Shown piece after piece: positions 38,851 through 50,234 of a stretch of 64,000 nucleotides of DNA; position 1 is the first letter of the stretch, and each line of letters opens with the position of its first letter. The notes beneath the pieces are model-generated. The model was not told where the DNA came from and did no database searches. It worked only from the letters and a program-made list of their open reading frames with translations. The position numbers and the translations under genes are program-made. The stretch covers positions 5,691,501 through 5,755,500 of the forward strand of contig NZ_CP084742.1 of assembly GCF_020520285.1 (NCBI RefSeq), written 5' to 3'. This DNA comes from Pseudomonas sp. L5B5. GTDB lineage: Bacteria > Pseudomonadota > Gammaproteobacteria > Pseudomonadales > Pseudomonadaceae.

Positions 38851-40626
38851 ATGATGCGCAGCCACTATTGCGGCCAACTGAACGAAAGCCTGGAAGGTCA
38901 GGAAGTAACCCTTTGCGGATGGGTCCACCGTCGCCGTGACCACGGCGGGGTGATCTTCCTCGATATCCGTGATCGTGAAGGGCTGGCCCAGGTGGTGTTC
39001 GATCCGGATCGCGCTGAAACCTTCGCCGCCGCCGACCGCGTGCGCAGCGAATACGTTGTCAAGATCACCGGCAAGGTGCGCTTGCGTCCGGCCGGTGCCG
39101 GCAACGCCAACATGGCTTCGGGCATGATCGAGGTCCTGGGCTACGAGCTGGAAGTACTGAACGAAGCGGAAACCCCGCCGTTCCCGCTCAACGAATACTC
39201 CGACGTGGGTGAAGAAACCCGCCTGCGCTATCGCTTTATCGACCTGCGTCGTCCTGAGATGGCCGAGAAACTGCGTCTGCGCTCGCGCATGACCACCAGT
39301 ATCCGTCGCTTCCTGGACGAGAACGGTTTCCTCGACGTCGAGACCCCGATCCTGACTCGCGCCACCCCCGAAGGTGCCCGTGACTACCTGGTGCCGAGCC
39401 GTACCCACGCTGGCAGTTTCTTCGCCTTGCCGCAATCGCCACAGTTGTTCAAGCAGCTGCTGATGGTTGCCGGCTTCGATCGTTACTACCAGATCGCCAA
39501 GTGCTTCCGCGATGAAGACCTGCGTGCCGACCGTCAGCCTGAGTTCACTCAGATCGACATCGAGACCAGCTTCCTCGATGAAAAGGACATCATGGGCCTG
39601 ACCGAGGCCATGATCCGCAACCTGTTCAAGGAAGTGCTGGACCTGGAATTCGGCGAGTTCCCGCACATGACCTTCGAAGAGGCCATGCGCCGCTATGGTT
39701 CCGACAAGCCCGACCTGCGCAACCCGCTGGAACTGGTGGACGTTGCCGACCAGCTCAAGGAAGTGGACTTCAAGGTGTTCAGCGGCCCGGCCAATGATCC
39801 GAAGTGCCGTATCGCCGCCTTGCGCGTTCCTGGCGGGGCAAGCATGCCGCGCAAGCAGATCGACGACTACACCAAGTTCGTCGGCATCTACGGTGCCAAG
39901 GGCCTGGCCTACATCAAGGTCAACGAGCGCGCCAAGGGCGTTGAAGGCCTGCAATCGCCGATCGTCAAGAACATCCCTGAAGCCAACCTCAACGTGATCC
40001 TCGATCGCGTTGGCGCGGTCGATGGCGACATCGTGTTCTTCGGTGCCGACAAGGCCAAGGTCGTCAGCGAAGCCCTGGGCGCGCTGCGGATCAAGCTGGG
40101 CCACGACCTGGACCTGCTGACCTGCGAATGGGCACCGATGTGGGTGGTTGACTTCCCGATGTTCGAAGAGAACGAAGACGGCAGCTTCACCGCCTTGCAC
40201 CACCCGTTCACCGCGCCCAAGTGCTCGCCTGAAGAGCTGGAGGCCAACCCGGCTACCGCTCTGTCCCGCGCCTACGACATGGTTCTGAACGGCACCGAGC
40301 TGGGTGGCGGTTCGATCCGTATCCACCGCAAGGAAATGCAGCAAGCGGTGTTCCGCCTGCTGGGCATTGCCGAAGAAGAACAGGAAGAGAAGTTCGGCTT
40401 CCTGCTGGACGCCCTCAAGTACGGCGCACCGCCACACGGTGGCCTGGCCTTCGGCCTGGACCGCCTGGTGATGCTGATGACCGGCGCCCAGTCGATCCGC
40501 GAAGTGATCGCCTTCCCGAAAACCCAGAGCGCGGCCTGCGTCATGACTCAGGCACCGGGACTGGTGGATGCCAAGGCTCTGCGCGAGCTGCACATCCGTC
40601 TGCGCGAACAGCCCAAGGCTGAGTAA
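38851..40626 (+). CDS. aspS: Aspartyl-tRNA synthetase
   Basis: 591-residue class IIb synthetase of the bacterial type: OB-fold anticodon domain ([20 protein letters not shown]), motif 2 ([20 protein letters not shown]), the GAD insertion, and motif 3 ([15 protein letters not shown]). Pseudomonads generally lack AsnRS and use a non-discriminating AspRS plus GatCAB to make Asn-tRNA; that is family knowledge, not visible here. Start at the ATG at 38851 (MMRSHYCG). Confidence 0.97.
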   Translation: MMRSHYCGQLNESLEGQEVTLCGWVHRRRDHGGVIFLDIRDREGLAQVVFDPDRAETFAAADRVRSEYVVKITGKVRLRPAGAGNANMASGMIEVLGYELEVLNEAETPPFPLNEYSDVGEETRLRYRFIDLRRPEMAEKLRLRSRMTTSIRRFLDENGFLDVETPILTRATPEGARDYLVPSRTHAGSFFALPQSPQLFKQLLMVAGFDRYYQIAKCFRDEDLRADRQPEFTQIDIETSFLDEKDIMGLTEAMIRNLFKEVLDLEFGEFPHMTFEEAMRRYGSDKPDLRNPLELVDVADQLKEVDFKVFSGPANDPKCRIAALRVPGGASMPRKQIDDYTKFVGIYGAKGLAYIKVNERAKGVEGLQSPIVKNIPEANLNVILDRVGAVDGDIVFFGADKAKVVSEALGALRIKLGHDLDLLTCEWAPMWVVDFPMFEENEDGSFTALHHPFTAPKCSPEELEANPATALSRAYDMVLNGTELGGGSIRIHRKEMQQAVFRLLGIAEEEQEEKFGFLLDALKYGAPPHGGLAFGLDRLVMLMTGAQSIREVIAFPKTQSAACVMTQAPGLVDAKALRELHIRLREQPKAE

Positions 40627-40640
40627 GTCGGCCCGACAAG

Positions 40641-40663
40641 GCGCACCTTCGGGTGCGCTTTTT
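40641..40663 (+). terminator. Terminator after aspS
   Basis: Stem gcgcacc / gggtgcgc with a ttc loop, followed by ttttt. Confidence 0.8.
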
Positions 40664-40739
40664 CATGGGGTCGAGTTTTTTGTTGCCCGCACCCGCCAAG
40701 TGGCGTGGGCAATGTTTCAAAGAGAATTTGGAGCACGTT

Positions 40740-41486
40740 ATGGCAGGTCATTCCAAGTGGGCGAACATCAAGCACCGCAAAGAGCGTCAGGATGCCAAGA
40801 GAGGCAAGATCTTCACCAAGTGGATTCGTGAGCTGACCGTCGCAGCCCGTCAGGGCGGTGGCGATCCGAACTCCAACCCGCGTCTGCGCCTGGCCCTGGA
40901 CAAGGCCCTGGGCGCCAACATGAGTCGCGACATCATTGATCGCGCCATTGCCCGTGGCACCGGTGCTGCAGGCAGCGACGATGTGGTCGAGCTGACCTAT
41001 GAAGGCTACGGCCCCAATGGCGTGGCGGTGATGGTCGAGTGCATGACTGACAACCGCAACCGCACCGCGGCAGCTGTTCGCCATGCCTTCAGCAAGTGCG
41101 GTGGCAACCTGGGGACCGACGGTTCGGTGGCCTATCTGTTCGAACGCAAGGGACAGATCACCTTTGCCGAAGGTGTCGATGAAGACGCCTTGATGGAAGC
41201 GGCGATGGAAGCCGATGCCGACGACGTGGTCAGCAACGAAGACGGTTCGGTCGATGTGTTCACTTCGTTCGCCGGTTTCTATGGCGTGCGTAACGCCCTG
41301 GAGGCCGCGGGCTTCAAGGCGGCCGATGCGGAAATCGTCATGCTGCCCACCACCAGTGCCGAACTGGACCTGGACGGCGCGGAGAAGATCCTCAAGCTGA
41401 TCGACATGCTCGAGGACCTGGATGACGTGCAGAACGTCTATTCCAATGCGGACATTCCGGAGTCGGTTGCCGCCCAGCTTGGCTGA
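40740..41486 (+). CDS. yebC: YebC/PmpR family transcriptional regulator
   Basis: 248 residues starting [20 protein letters not shown], the family signature, with [20 protein letters not shown] and ETV-type C-terminal blocks. YebC-I proteins also relieve ribosome stalling at proline runs. In P. aeruginosa the homologue PmpR represses the pqsR quorum gene. It lies upstream of ruvC as in most gammaproteobacteria. Confidence 0.94.
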   Translation: MAGHSKWANIKHRKERQDAKRGKIFTKWIRELTVAARQGGGDPNSNPRLRLALDKALGANMSRDIIDRAIARGTGAAGSDDVVELTYEGYGPNGVAVMVECMTDNRNRTAAAVRHAFSKCGGNLGTDGSVAYLFERKGQITFAEGVDEDALMEAAMEADADDVVSNEDGSVDVFTSFAGFYGVRNALEAAGFKAADAEIVMLPTTSAELDLDGAEKILKLIDMLEDLDDVQNVYSNADIPESVAAQLG

Positions 41487-41615
41487 TTCAGTTGCACTAA
41501 TCTTGAAGCCGGAAGTGCGAAGCCGTGATCATTGTGCGGCAGGGCGCTTCCGGCTTCTGCCTTTTCGCGGTTCCGGTCATGGCCGGCAAGCCTCTTTATT
41601 CCAGCAGCAGGCGTT

Positions 41616-42140
41616 ATGACTCTTATTCTTGGCATCGATCCCGGTTCACGCATTACCGGTTATGGCGTGGTTCGAGACACTGGGCGCGGCTGTGTGTACG
41701 TGGCCTCGGGCTGTATCCGTACCGGTGCTGGCGAGTTGCCCGATCGACTGCAGATCGTCTATCGCGGTGTGCGCGAGGTGATCCAGACCTACGGCCCGGT
41801 CACCATGGGGATCGAAAAGGTGTTCATGGCGCGCAATGCCGACTCGGCGCTGAAGCTCGGTCAGGCACGGGGCGCGGCGATTGTTGCCGGTGCCGAAGAG
41901 GGGCTGGAGATTGCCGAGTACACCGCCACCCAGGTCAAGCAGGCCGTAGCCGGCACGGGCGGGGCCAACAAGGAGCAGGTCCAGATGATGGTCATGCACC
42001 TGCTCAAGTTGACTGCCAAGCCGCAAATCGATGCCTCGGATGCCCTGGCCATTGCCATCTGCCACGCCCACACGCGGTCCAGCCTGTTACCCCATGGCCT
42101 GGGAACGGCACGCAGTCGTGGCGGCCGCCTGCGTCTCTGA
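41616..42140 (+). CDS. ruvC: Holliday junction resolvase RuvC
   Basis: 174-residue dimeric nuclease that cuts Holliday junctions made and migrated by RuvAB. The four acidic catalytic residues are in GIDPGSR (D), GIEKVFM (E), and DASDALAIA (two D). The upstream in-frame ATG at 41532 is rejected because [10 protein letters not shown] is the standard beginning. Confidence 0.96.
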   Translation: MTLILGIDPGSRITGYGVVRDTGRGCVYVASGCIRTGAGELPDRLQIVYRGVREVIQTYGPVTMGIEKVFMARNADSALKLGQARGAAIVAGAEEGLEIAEYTATQVKQAVAGTGGANKEQVQMMVMHLLKLTAKPQIDASDALAIAICHAHTRSSLLPHGLGTARSRGGRLRL

Positions 42141-42253
42141 TAGCATCTGCGCAGTCATTTTAGGGGTTGAGTGTCGTGCGTCCGATAGTCGGCGTGGACG
42201 CTCGCTCAACGAGTTGCCAGCTGCGGGCTGGCCATCGCCTAAGGATCTGAAAC

Positions 42254-42862
42254 GTGATTGGACGCTTGCGCGGCACCCTGGCTGAGAAACAGCCGCCGCA
42301 CCTGATTCTTGATGTAAACGGGCTGGGGTACGAAGTCGAGGTGCCGATGACCACCCTCTATCGCCTGCCGTCGGTCGGCGAACCCCTGACCTTGCACACC
42401 CATTTGGTCGTCCGTGAGGACGCCCAGTTACTCTACGGCTTCGCCAGCAAGCGTGAGCGAGACTTTTTTCGCGAATTGATCCGTCTCAATGGTGTGGGGC
42501 CGAAGCTGGCCCTGGCCTTGATGTCCAGTCTCGAGGTAGATGAACTGGTGCGCTGCGTGCAGGCTCAGGACACCTCGGCCTTGACCAAGGTGCCGGGGGT
42601 CGGCAAGAAGACCGCCGAACGCCTGCTGGTGGAGCTCAAGGACCGTTTCAAGGCCTGGGAAGCGGTGCCGAGCATGTTCGCCCTGGTACCGAACCAGCCG
42701 GATGCGCCGATGCCGGTGGCCAGCGCCGAGTCGGATGCGGTCAGTGCGTTGATCTCCCTGGGTTATAAGCCTCAGGAGGCCAGCAAGGCGGTGTCCGCCA
42801 TCAAAGACAAAGGCTTGAGCAGTGAAGACATGATCCGCCGAGCCCTGAAGGGAATGATTTAA
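42254..42862 (+). CDS. ruvA: Holliday junction branch migration protein RuvA
   Basis: 202 residues beginning [15 protein letters not shown] (GTG start), with the OB domain, the helix-hairpin-helix [15 protein letters not shown] and [18 protein letters not shown], and a C-terminal domain that contacts RuvB. Its stop directly abuts the GTG of ruvB. Confidence 0.96.
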   Translation: MIGRLRGTLAEKQPPHLILDVNGLGYEVEVPMTTLYRLPSVGEPLTLHTHLVVREDAQLLYGFASKRERDFFRELIRLNGVGPKLALALMSSLEVDELVRCVQAQDTSALTKVPGVGKKTAERLLVELKDRFKAWEAVPSMFALVPNQPDAPMPVASAESDAVSALISLGYKPQEASKAVSAIKDKGLSSEDMIRRALKGMI

Positions 42863-43921
42863 GTGATTGAAGCTGACCGTCTGATCGCTGCCACGGCCCC
42901 CCGTGAGCGCGAAGAAATCCAGGACCGGGCGATTCGTCCGGTCAGCCTGGCCGACTACATCGGCCAGCCGGGGGTGCGCGAGCAGATGGAACTGTTCATC
43001 CAGGCTGCCCGCGGGCGCAACGAGTCCCTGGACCATACCCTGATCTTCGGCCCTCCCGGGCTGGGCAAGACCACCCTGGCCAATATCATCGCCGAGGAAA
43101 TGGGAGTGTCGATCAAGAGCACTTCCGGGCCGGTTCTGGAGCGTCCCGGTGACCTGGCCGCGCTGCTGACCAACCTCGAGCCCCATGATGTGCTGTTCAT
43201 CGACGAGATTCATCGCTTGTCGCCGATTGTCGAGGAAGTGCTGTATCCGGCCATGGAAGACTTCCAGCTCGACATCATGATCGGTGAGGGGCCGGCAGCG
43301 CGCTCGATCAAGCTCGACCTGCCACCCTTCACCCTGGTAGGTGCGACCACCCGGGCCGGCATGCTGACCAACCCCCTGCGGGATCGTTTCGGCATCGTCC
43401 AGCGCCTGGAGTTCTACAGCGTCGCGGACCTGGCAACCATCGTCAGCCGCTCCGCCGGCATCCTCGGCTTGCCGCTGGATCCGGAGGGGGCCGTCGAGGT
43501 GGCGCGCCGGGCGCGTGGGACACCTCGGATCGCCAACCGCCTGTTGCGCCGGGTGCGCGACTTCGCTGAGGTTCGGGCCAAGGGGCATATCACCAAGGCG
43601 GTCGCCGACCTGGCTCTGAACCTGCTGGATGTCGACGAGCGTGGCTTCGACCATCAGGACCGGCGTCTATTGTTGACCATGATCGAGAAATTCGACGGTG
43701 GTCCGGTGGGGGTCGACAGCCTGGCGGCCGCGATCAGCGAGGAACGCCATACCATCGAGGATGTGCTGGAGCCCTACCTGATCCAGCAGGGCTACATCAT
43801 GCGCACGCCACGCGGTCGGGTGGTGACCCGGCATGCTTACCTGCACTTCGGGCTAAATATTCCGTCACGATTGGCAGGGGCTCCCGTGGTAGACGAGTTC
43901 CTCGATGCCGTGGACGATTGA
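42863..43921 (+). CDS. ruvB: Holliday junction helicase RuvB
   Basis: 352-residue AAA+ motor: Walker [12 protein letters not shown], Walker [12 protein letters not shown], sensor GATTRAGML, arginine finger region [13 protein letters not shown], and the C-terminal winged helix. GTG start immediately after the ruvA stop. Confidence 0.97.
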   Translation: MIEADRLIAATAPREREEIQDRAIRPVSLADYIGQPGVREQMELFIQAARGRNESLDHTLIFGPPGLGKTTLANIIAEEMGVSIKSTSGPVLERPGDLAALLTNLEPHDVLFIDEIHRLSPIVEEVLYPAMEDFQLDIMIGEGPAARSIKLDLPPFTLVGATTRAGMLTNPLRDRFGIVQRLEFYSVADLATIVSRSAGILGLPLDPEGAVEVARRARGTPRIANRLLRRVRDFAEVRAKGHITKAVADLALNLLDVDERGFDHQDRRLLLTMIEKFDGGPVGVDSLAAAISEERHTIEDVLEPYLIQQGYIMRTPRGRVVTRHAYLHFGLNIPSRLAGAPVVDEFLDAVDD

Positions 43922-44060
43922 TTGGGGACTTTTTGTCGACCTATCCGAGGTTTGTGCTGTCCTAGGGGGCTGGCCTCGTTGAAACTTCACGAAAAGTCGT
44001 TCAAGAATGAAAAAACAGTTGTCTGGCCGGATTGGCAACCTGAGGAGTAAGCACTAGAGT

Positions 44061-44528
44061 ATGCGCGCGCAAAACGGGCTTGAGCCGTTCGCACATCGTT
44101 GTCGCGTTTATTACGAGGACACCGATGCCGGCGGCATCGTGTATTACGTCAATTACCTTAAGTTTATGGAGCGGGCTCGAACCGAGCGGCTACGACACCT
44201 GGGTTTTGCCCAGTCGCAGCTGGCAGGAGAGAACCTGTTGTTTGTCGTGCATTCCTGCGAAGCGCGTTATCACGCGCCGGCGCGACTGGACGACGAACTG
44301 CTGGTCAGTGCCCAAGTCACCGAGTTGAACCGTGTCAGCCTGCGTTTTACCCAGCAGGTCAGGCGGTCCTCGGATCATGCGCTGCTCTGTGAGGGGCGGT
44401 TCCTGGTGGCCTGTGTACGCGCCGACAATTTCAAACCCCGCGCTATTCCAGACGCTCTGCGTACGGCCTTTGCCGACGAGGGCAGCGCGGGTACACACTC
44501 AGAGCAGGAGATAAAGCGTGGAAGCTAA
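44061..44528 (+). CDS. ybgC: Acyl-CoA thioesterase YbgC, Tol-Pal cluster
   Basis: 155-residue hot-dog-fold thioesterase with the 4-hydroxybenzoyl-CoA-thioesterase signature [20 protein letters not shown] (catalytic Asp in EDTDAGG). It is the first gene of the tol-pal operon and overlaps tolQ by 11 bases. Its role in envelope lipid metabolism is inferred from this linkage. Confidence 0.93.
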   Translation: MRAQNGLEPFAHRCRVYYEDTDAGGIVYYVNYLKFMERARTERLRHLGFAQSQLAGENLLFVVHSCEARYHAPARLDDELLVSAQVTELNRVSLRFTQQVRRSSDHALLCEGRFLVACVRADNFKPRAIPDALRTAFADEGSAGTHSEQEIKRGS

Positions 44529-45213
44529 CGTCGTCGACCATTCCTCCATGTGGAGCCTGGTCAGCAATGCCAGCGTTGTAGTGCAGTTGGTAATGCTGAC
44601 CCTGGTTGCCGCATCGGTGACTTCATGGATCATGATCTTTCAGCGCAGCAACCTGCTGCGCGCCGGTCGACGTGCCCTGGAGAGCTTCGAAGAGCGCTTC
44701 TGGTCCGGTATCGACCTGTCAAAGCTGTATCGTCAAGCGGGCAGCAATCCTGATCCGGACTCCGGCGTCGAGCAGATCTTCCGTGCCGGCTTCAAGGAGT
44801 TCTCCCGCCTGCGCCAGCAGCCGGGTGTCGATCCTGAAGCGGTCATGGAAGGTGTGGCCCGTGCCATGCGCGTAGCGATTTCCCGTGAGGAGGAGAAGCT
44901 CGAGCAGAGCCTGCCGTTCCTCGCCACCGTCGGTTCGGTCAGCCCGTACATCGGCCTGTTCGGTACGGTGTGGGGGATCATGAACTCCTTCCGCGGCCTG
45001 GCTTCCGCGCAACAGGCAACGCTGGCCACCGTGGCCCCGGGTATCGCCGAAGCGCTGATCGCCACGGCCATCGGCCTGTTCGCAGCTATCCCGGCGGTGA
45101 TCGCCTACAACCGTTTTGCTGCTCGTGGCGAGACGCTGATCAGCCGCTACTACACCTTCGCCGACGAGTTCCAGGCGATCCTGCACCGCAAAGTGCACAC
45201 CAGCGAAGAGTGA
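44518..45213 (+). CDS. tolQ: TolQ, proton-channel subunit
   Basis: 231 residues, GTG start with caggag upstream, three membrane helices ([20 protein letters not shown] near 20-40; two more after 130 around [15 protein letters not shown]). With TolR it forms a proton-driven motor that energises TolA during division and outer-membrane constriction. Confidence 0.96.
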   Translation: MEANVVDHSSMWSLVSNASVVVQLVMLTLVAASVTSWIMIFQRSNLLRAGRRALESFEERFWSGIDLSKLYRQAGSNPDPDSGVEQIFRAGFKEFSRLRQQPGVDPEAVMEGVARAMRVAISREEEKLEQSLPFLATVGSVSPYIGLFGTVWGIMNSFRGLASAQQATLATVAPGIAEALIATAIGLFAAIPAVIAYNRFAARGETLISRYYTFADEFQAILHRKVHTSEE

Positions 45214-45226
45214 GCAGGTAGACCCC

Positions 45227-45679
45227 ATGGCCCGAGTTCGCCACAAACGCAAGCCGGTTGCCGAGATGAACGTAGTGCCCTACATCGACGTGATGTTGGT
45301 ACTGCTGGTTATCTTCATGGTGACCGCGCCGATGCTCAACCAGGGCGTGAAAGTTGACCTGCCCAAGGTTTCCAGCGAAGCCTTGCCCCAGGACAACAAC
45401 ACCCAGGTGCTGACTATCTCGATCAAGGCTGACAAGACCTACTACTGGAACCTTGGCAGCGAAGTCGATACCGACAAGCAACAGGACAAGGCAATGACCT
45501 TGCCGCAGATGACCGACGCGGTGACCAAGATCATCCGTGCCGGCAATGAAGGCGGCAAACACACCCAGGTGTTCATTCGCGGCGACAAGTCCGTTGACTA
45601 CGGCGCCGTGATGGGTGCCATGGGCGGCCTGCAGAAAGCCGGCGTCGGCAACGTTGGCTTGATTACCGAGGCGCCCTGA
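45227..45679 (+). CDS. tolR: TolR, motor subunit
   Basis: 150 residues: one N-terminal helix with the protonatable aspartate in VVPYIDVMLVLLVIFMV, followed by a periplasmic ExbD/TolR domain. The final A of its stop is the first base of the tolA start (TGATG). Confidence 0.96.
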   Translation: MARVRHKRKPVAEMNVVPYIDVMLVLLVIFMVTAPMLNQGVKVDLPKVSSEALPQDNNTQVLTISIKADKTYYWNLGSEVDTDKQQDKAMTLPQMTDAVTKIIRAGNEGGKHTQVFIRGDKSVDYGAVMGAMGGLQKAGVGNVGLITEAP

Positions 45680-46740
45680 TGCAGCAACAGCGAGAGCCGT
45701 CCGCTTCGGAAAGCTACTTCTGGCCCAGTGTCTGGGCGATCGCCCTGCACGTTCTGGTGTTTGGCATGCTGTTCGTCAGCTTTGCCATGACCCCGGAGCT
45801 GCCACCGAGCAAGCCGATCGTCCAGGCGACCCTGTATCAGCTGAAATCCAAGAGTCCGGCGACCACTCAGACCAATCACAAGATTGCGGGTGAGGCGAAG
45901 AAATCCGCCGCGCGCCAGACCGAAGCCGAGCAGCTGGAGCAGAAGAAGGTCGAGCAGGAAGAGATCAAGGCCGCGGAACAAAAGAAAGAAGAGGCTGCTC
46001 AAAAAGCCGAGGAAGCGAAAAAGGCCGACGAGGCCAAGAAAGCCGATGAGGCGAAGAAGGCCGATGACGCCAAGAAAGCCGCTGAAGCGAAAAAGGCTGA
46101 AGAGAAGCAATTGGCTGATATAGCCAAGAAGAAGTCCGAAGAAGAAGCCAAGAAAGCCGCTGAAGAAGAGGCCAAGAAAAAGGCCGCTGAAGAAGCGAAG
46201 AAGAAAATCGTCGAAGACGCGAAGAAGAAAGCCGCGGAAGACGCGAAGAAAAAAGCTGAAGCTGACGAAGCGAAGAAAAAGATCGCCGAGGATGCGAAAA
46301 AGAAAGCTGCCGCCGATGCCGCGAAGAAAAAGGCTCAGGAAGCAGCACGCAAATCTGCCGAAGAGAAAAAGGCCCAGGCCCTGGCAGACTTGCTTTCCGA
46401 CAAGCCGGAGCGTGAAGCCACGAAATCGGATGAGGTGGGTGACAGTGTCGCGGGCAGTTTCGATGACCTGATTCGTATTCGTGCGGCGGAAGGCTGGGCT
46501 CGTCCCCCTTCGGCGCGCAAGGGCATGACGGTGGAACTGCGGATCGGCATGTTGCCTGATGGCACGGTGACCACGGTCAGCGTGATCAAGTCCAGTGGTG
46601 ATGGTCCGTTCGACGCTTCGGCGGTGGCGGCAGTCAAGAATATTGGGCGTTTGACAGAGATGCAGGGTTTGAGTCCAAAGGATTTCGCTCCCTATCGTTC
46701 ATTCAAGATGACATTCACACCTGAGGATCTAGCCTTGTGA
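45679..46740 (+). CDS. tolA: TolA, periplasm-spanning protein
   Basis: 353 residues: one membrane helix ([20 protein letters not shown]), a long Ala/Glu/Lys-rich helix built on imperfect repeats of the type AKKADEAKK (about 70-250), and a globular C-terminal domain ([22 protein letters not shown]) that touches TolB and Pal. The repeat tract is at 45889-46380. Its stop overlaps the tolB GTG. Confidence 0.96.
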   Translation: MQQQREPSASESYFWPSVWAIALHVLVFGMLFVSFAMTPELPPSKPIVQATLYQLKSKSPATTQTNHKIAGEAKKSAARQTEAEQLEQKKVEQEEIKAAEQKKEEAAQKAEEAKKADEAKKADEAKKADDAKKAAEAKKAEEKQLADIAKKKSEEEAKKAAEEEAKKKAAEEAKKKIVEDAKKKAAEDAKKKAEADEAKKKIAEDAKKKAAADAAKKKAQEAARKSAEEKKAQALADLLSDKPEREATKSDEVGDSVAGSFDDLIRIRAAEGWARPPSARKGMTVELRIGMLPDGTVTTVSVIKSSGDGPFDASAVAAVKNIGRLTEMQGLSPKDFAPYRSFKMTFTPEDLAL

Positions 46741-48038
46741 GAAACCTTCTTCGAGGAATGCTTGTCGTTATTTGCTGTATGGCAGGGATAGCGGCGGCGG
46801 ATGAAAAAAATATTCTGGTCACCAGTGGCAGTGATCGGGCAACGCCGATCGCGGTAGTGCCGTTTGGCTGGCAGGGCGGTAGCGTGCTGCCGGACGACAT
46901 GGCACAGATCATCGGTGACGACCTGCGCAACTCGGGTTACTACGCACCGATTCCAAAGCAGAACATGATCAGCTTGCCGACCCAGGCCAGCGAAGTCATT
47001 TTCCGCGACTGGAAAGCACTGGGCGCCCAGTACGTGATGGTCGGCAGCATTGTTCCGGCCGGCGGCCGCCTGCAGGTGCAGTACGCCCTGTTCAACGTCG
47101 CTACCGAGCAGCAAGTGCTGACCGGCAGCGTGTCGGGCAGCGTCGATCAACTGCGGGACATGTCGCACTACATTTCCGACCAGTCCTTTGAAAAGCTCAC
47201 CGGGATCAAGGGGGCGTTCTCGACTCGCCTGCTGTATGTGACGGCCGAGCGCTTTTCTGTGAACAACACTCGCTACACCCTGCAGCGTTCGGACTACGAC
47301 GGTGCCCGGGCAGTAACGCTGCTGCAGTCCCGCGAGCCGATCCTGTCGCCGCGTTTCGCTCCGGATGGCAAGCGCATTGCGTACGTGTCGTTCGAGCAGA
47401 AGCGTCCGCGCATCTTCGTCCAGCACATCGATACTGGGCGTCGTGAGCAGATCACCAACTTCGAAGGCCTGAACGGTGCTCCTGCCTGGTCGCCGGATGG
47501 CAGCCGCCTGGCATTCGTGCTGTCCAAGGACGGCAACCCGGACATCTACGTGATGAACATGGCGTCTCGCCAAATCAGCCGTGTCACCAGCGGTCCGGGC
47601 ATCAACACCGAGCCGTTCTGGGGCAAGGATGGGTCGACCATCTATTTCACTTCCGACCGTGGCGGCAAGCCGCAGGTCTATAAAAGCAACATCAATGGTG
47701 GTGGTGCCGAGCGTGTAACCTTTATTGGTAACTACAACGCCAACCCGAAACTTTCTGCTGATGAAAAGACCCTGGTAATGATCCACCGCCAGGACGGTTT
47801 CACCAACTTTCGGGTAGCGGCTCAGGATTTGCAGCGCGGTAGTGTAAAAATCCTTACAGACACCAACCTTGATGAGTCAGCTACTGTTGCACCCAACGGC
47901 ACCATGGTAATCTACGCCACCCGCCAGCAGGGCCGGGGAGTCTTGATGCTCGTGTCCATTAATGGACGTGTGAGGCTCCCGCTTCCTACCGCTCAAGGCG
48001 AAGTCAGAGAACCGTCCTGGTCCCCTTACCTGAACTGA
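46737..48038 (+). CDS. tolB: TolB, periplasmic beta-propeller protein
   Basis: 433-residue precursor with a signal peptide ([18 protein letters not shown]), an N-terminal TolB domain, and a six-bladed propeller with repeated blocks such as [15 protein letters not shown] and [13 protein letters not shown]. It binds Pal and TolA. GTG start overlapping tolA by four bases. Confidence 0.96.
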   Translation: MRNLLRGMLVVICCMAGIAAADEKNILVTSGSDRATPIAVVPFGWQGGSVLPDDMAQIIGDDLRNSGYYAPIPKQNMISLPTQASEVIFRDWKALGAQYVMVGSIVPAGGRLQVQYALFNVATEQQVLTGSVSGSVDQLRDMSHYISDQSFEKLTGIKGAFSTRLLYVTAERFSVNNTRYTLQRSDYDGARAVTLLQSREPILSPRFAPDGKRIAYVSFEQKRPRIFVQHIDTGRREQITNFEGLNGAPAWSPDGSRLAFVLSKDGNPDIYVMNMASRQISRVTSGPGINTEPFWGKDGSTIYFTSDRGGKPQVYKSNINGGGAERVTFIGNYNANPKLSADEKTLVMIHRQDGFTNFRVAAQDLQRGSVKILTDTNLDESATVAPNGTMVIYATRQQGRGVLMLVSINGRVRLPLPTAQGEVREPSWSPYLN

Positions 48039-48091
48039 CGCGGCGCTACAATGTTTCACTTAACACACTGGGGTTCATTAGGAGTTTCACG

Positions 48092-48589
48092 ATGGAAATG
48101 TTGAAGTTTGGTAAGTTTGCTGCGCTGGCTCTGGCCATGGCTGTGGCTGTAGGTTGCTCCTCCAAAGGCGGCGACAACGCTGGTGAAGGCGCTGTTGATC
48201 CAAACGCTGGTTACGGCGCTAACACTGGTGCTGTTGATGGTTCCCTGAGCGAAGAAGCAGCTCTGCGCGCAATCACCACCTTCTACTTCGAATACGACAG
48301 CTCGGACCTGAAACCAGAAGCCATGCGCGCTCTGGACGTTCACGCCAAGGACCTGAAAGGTAACGGCGCTCGCGTTGTTCTGGAAGGTAACACCGACGAA
48401 CGTGGTACCCGTGAGTACAACATGGCTCTGGGCGAGCGTCGTGCGAAAGCCGTTCAGCGCTACCTGGTACTGCAGGGCGTGTCCCCAGCTCAGCTGGAGC
48501 TGGTTTCCTACGGTAAAGAGCGTCCAGTTGCCACTGGCCACGACGAGCAGTCCTGGGCTCAAAACCGTCGCGTCGAACTGCGTAAGTAA
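48092..48589 (+). CDS. pal: Peptidoglycan-associated lipoprotein Pal (OprL)
   Basis: 165 residues: lipoprotein signal ending in the lipobox AVGC, a Gly/Asn-rich linker, and an OmpA-like peptidoglycan-binding domain ([31 protein letters not shown]). Lipid-anchored to the outer membrane. Called OprL in Pseudomonas. Confidence 0.97.
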   Translation: MEMLKFGKFAALALAMAVAVGCSSKGGDNAGEGAVDPNAGYGANTGAVDGSLSEEAALRAITTFYFEYDSSDLKPEAMRALDVHAKDLKGNGARVVLEGNTDERGTREYNMALGERRAKAVQRYLVLQGVSPAQLELVSYGKERPVATGHDEQSWAQNRRVELRK

Positions 48590-48595
48590 TTCGTC

Positions 48596-49420
48596 ATGCG
48601 AACGTGCCGTCGTGCTGTAACTATTTTGGCTCTCAGTCTCACGCCGCTCGCGGCGTGGTCTGCGGTTCCTGTGGTCGATAGCAACTCTGGCTATGGAAAT
48701 AGCGGGAGCAGTTATCCACCAGCGGGTTATGGCACGAACGGCGCCTATGCCGGGGGAGGGGTTTCGACCCCTGTCTCGGCACAGGGCGAGCTGTTCCAGC
48801 AACTGCAGCAAATGCAGGAGCAGATTGCACGGCAACAGGGTGTGATCGAAGTTCTGCAAAATGATGTAGCGCGCATGAAACAAGAAGGCCTGGAGCGTTA
48901 CCAGGATCTTGATCGGCGCATAGGAAGCGGTGTTGCACCTGCCGCGACTCCTGAGAATTCTTCTGCCGGTGGCAATGCCAACGCCGCCGGTGCTGCAGCA
49001 GGGGCTGCTGCTCAAGCTCCAGCCGCCAGTAGTGAACCGGGCGATCCGGCCAAGGAAAAGCTCTATTACGATGCTGCCTTCGACCTGATCAAGGCCAAGG
49101 ACTTCGACAAGGCCAGTCAGGCCTTCTCGGCATTCCTGCGCAAGTACCCCAACAGCCAGTACGCCGGCAATGCCCAGTACTGGTTGGGTGAAGTGAACCT
49201 GGCCAAGGGCGACCTGCAAGGCGCGGGCCAGGCATTCGCCAAGGTTTCCCAGCTCTATCCCAAGCACGCCAAGGTACCGGATTCACTGTACAAGCTGGCT
49301 GATGTAGAACGCCGCCTGGGTCATGCCGACCGGGTCAAGGGTATTCTGCAACAGGTCGTGGCCCAGTATCCTGGCACTTCCGCTGCCCAATTGGCACAAC
49401 GGGATCTGCAGCGCATGTAG
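48596..49420 (+). CDS. cpoB: CpoB (YbgF), Tol-associated division coordinator
   Basis: 274-residue periplasmic protein: signal peptide to about residue 22, an N-terminal trimeric coiled coil (LFQQLQQMQEQIARQQGVIE), an Ala/Pro-rich linker, and C-terminal TPRs (YYDAAFDLIKAKDFDKASQA; SQYAGNAQYWLGEVNLAKGD). It couples Tol function to PBP1B. Six bases separate it from pal. Confidence 0.94.
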   Translation: MRTCRRAVTILALSLTPLAAWSAVPVVDSNSGYGNSGSSYPPAGYGTNGAYAGGGVSTPVSAQGELFQQLQQMQEQIARQQGVIEVLQNDVARMKQEGLERYQDLDRRIGSGVAPAATPENSSAGGNANAAGAAAGAAAQAPAASSEPGDPAKEKLYYDAAFDLIKAKDFDKASQAFSAFLRKYPNSQYAGNAQYWLGEVNLAKGDLQGAGQAFAKVSQLYPKHAKVPDSLYKLADVERRLGHADRVKGILQQVVAQYPGTSAAQLAQRDLQRM

Positions 49421-49441
49421 TGTGCTGGCGACCGTTACAAG

Positions 49442-49467
49442 AAACCCGCGCCTGTCGCGGGTTTTTT
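49442..49467 (+). terminator. Terminator ending the tol-pal operon
   Basis: Stem aaacccgcg / cgcgggttt followed by a T run. A tagaat at 49471-49476 just after it may be the -10 of the queE promoter. Confidence 0.85.
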
Positions 49468-49585
49468 CGTTAGAATCCACGCCCTTTTTATGAAACACGC
49501 TTCCCGGGATCTACGCGTTGGCGAGGTTCCCCGAAGTGCCTGACGGAGGCGGACAGCCTGTTTAGCTGTTACGCCCGTGGCGAAT

Positions 49586-50233
49586 ATGCAAGACACATTG
49601 AGAATTACCGAAGTTTTCTACTCGTTGCAGGGGGAAACTCGGACTGCCGGGCTGCCCACGGTTTTTGTGCGCCTGACCGGTTGCCCGCTGCGTTGCCAAT
49701 ACTGCGACAGTGCCTACGCCTTCAGTGGCGGTACCCAACGTAGTCTCGACAGCCTGCTCGAGCAGGTTGGCGGATTCCGTCCGCGTTATGTCTGTGTCAC
49801 CGGTGGCGAGCCACTGGCGCAGCCCAACGCCATTCCTTTGCTAAAGCAATTGTGCGATGCAGGCTACGAGGTATCGCTGGAGACCAGTGGCGCCCTCGAT
49901 ATTTCGGCGGTGGATCCACGGGTCAGCCGGGTCCTGGACCTCAAGACTCCCGGTTCCAAGGAAGCCCATCGCAACCGCTACGAAAATATCGAGCTGTTGA
50001 CGGCCAATGATCAGGTCAAGTTCGTCATCTGTTCCCGCGAGGACTATGACTGGGCGGTGTCCAAGCTCATCCAGTATCGTCTCGAAGAGCGGGCAGGCGA
50101 GGTGTTGTTTTCGCCGAGCCATCATGACCTGAACGCGCGGGATCTTGCCGATTGGGTCGTGGCCGACAACCTGCCGGTGCGCCTGCAATTGCAGTTGCAC
50201 AAATACCTCTGGAATGATGAGCCGGGCCGCTGA
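49586..50233 (+). CDS. queE: 7-carboxy-7-deazaguanine synthase QueE
   Basis: Radical-SAM enzyme that turns 6-carboxytetrahydropterin into 7-carboxy-7-deazaguanine on the queuosine path. The 215 residues have the iron-sulfur motif C33-x3-C37-x2-C40 ([10 protein letters not shown]) and [11 protein letters not shown] chose the ATG at 49586 ([10 protein letters not shown]); a GTG nine bases earlier is possible. QueC starts one base after its stop. Confidence 0.95.
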   Translation: MQDTLRITEVFYSLQGETRTAGLPTVFVRLTGCPLRCQYCDSAYAFSGGTQRSLDSLLEQVGGFRPRYVCVTGGEPLAQPNAIPLLKQLCDAGYEVSLETSGALDISAVDPRVSRVLDLKTPGSKEAHRNRYENIELLTANDQVKFVICSREDYDWAVSKLIQYRLEERAGEVLFSPSHHDLNARDLADWVVADNLPVRLQLQLHKYLWNDEPGR

Positions 50234-50234
50234 A

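Noticed and set aside
45889..46380. Repeats in tolA as a CRISPR or satellite array
   Set aside because: They encode the Ala/Glu/Lys helix of TolA and have no spacer structure. No CRISPR array is seen in the window.
49470..49585. Possible preQ1 riboswitch before queE
   Set aside because: The leader has a small cagc/gctg hairpin, but I cannot find the preQ1-I loop or tail consensus. A covariance search would be needed.
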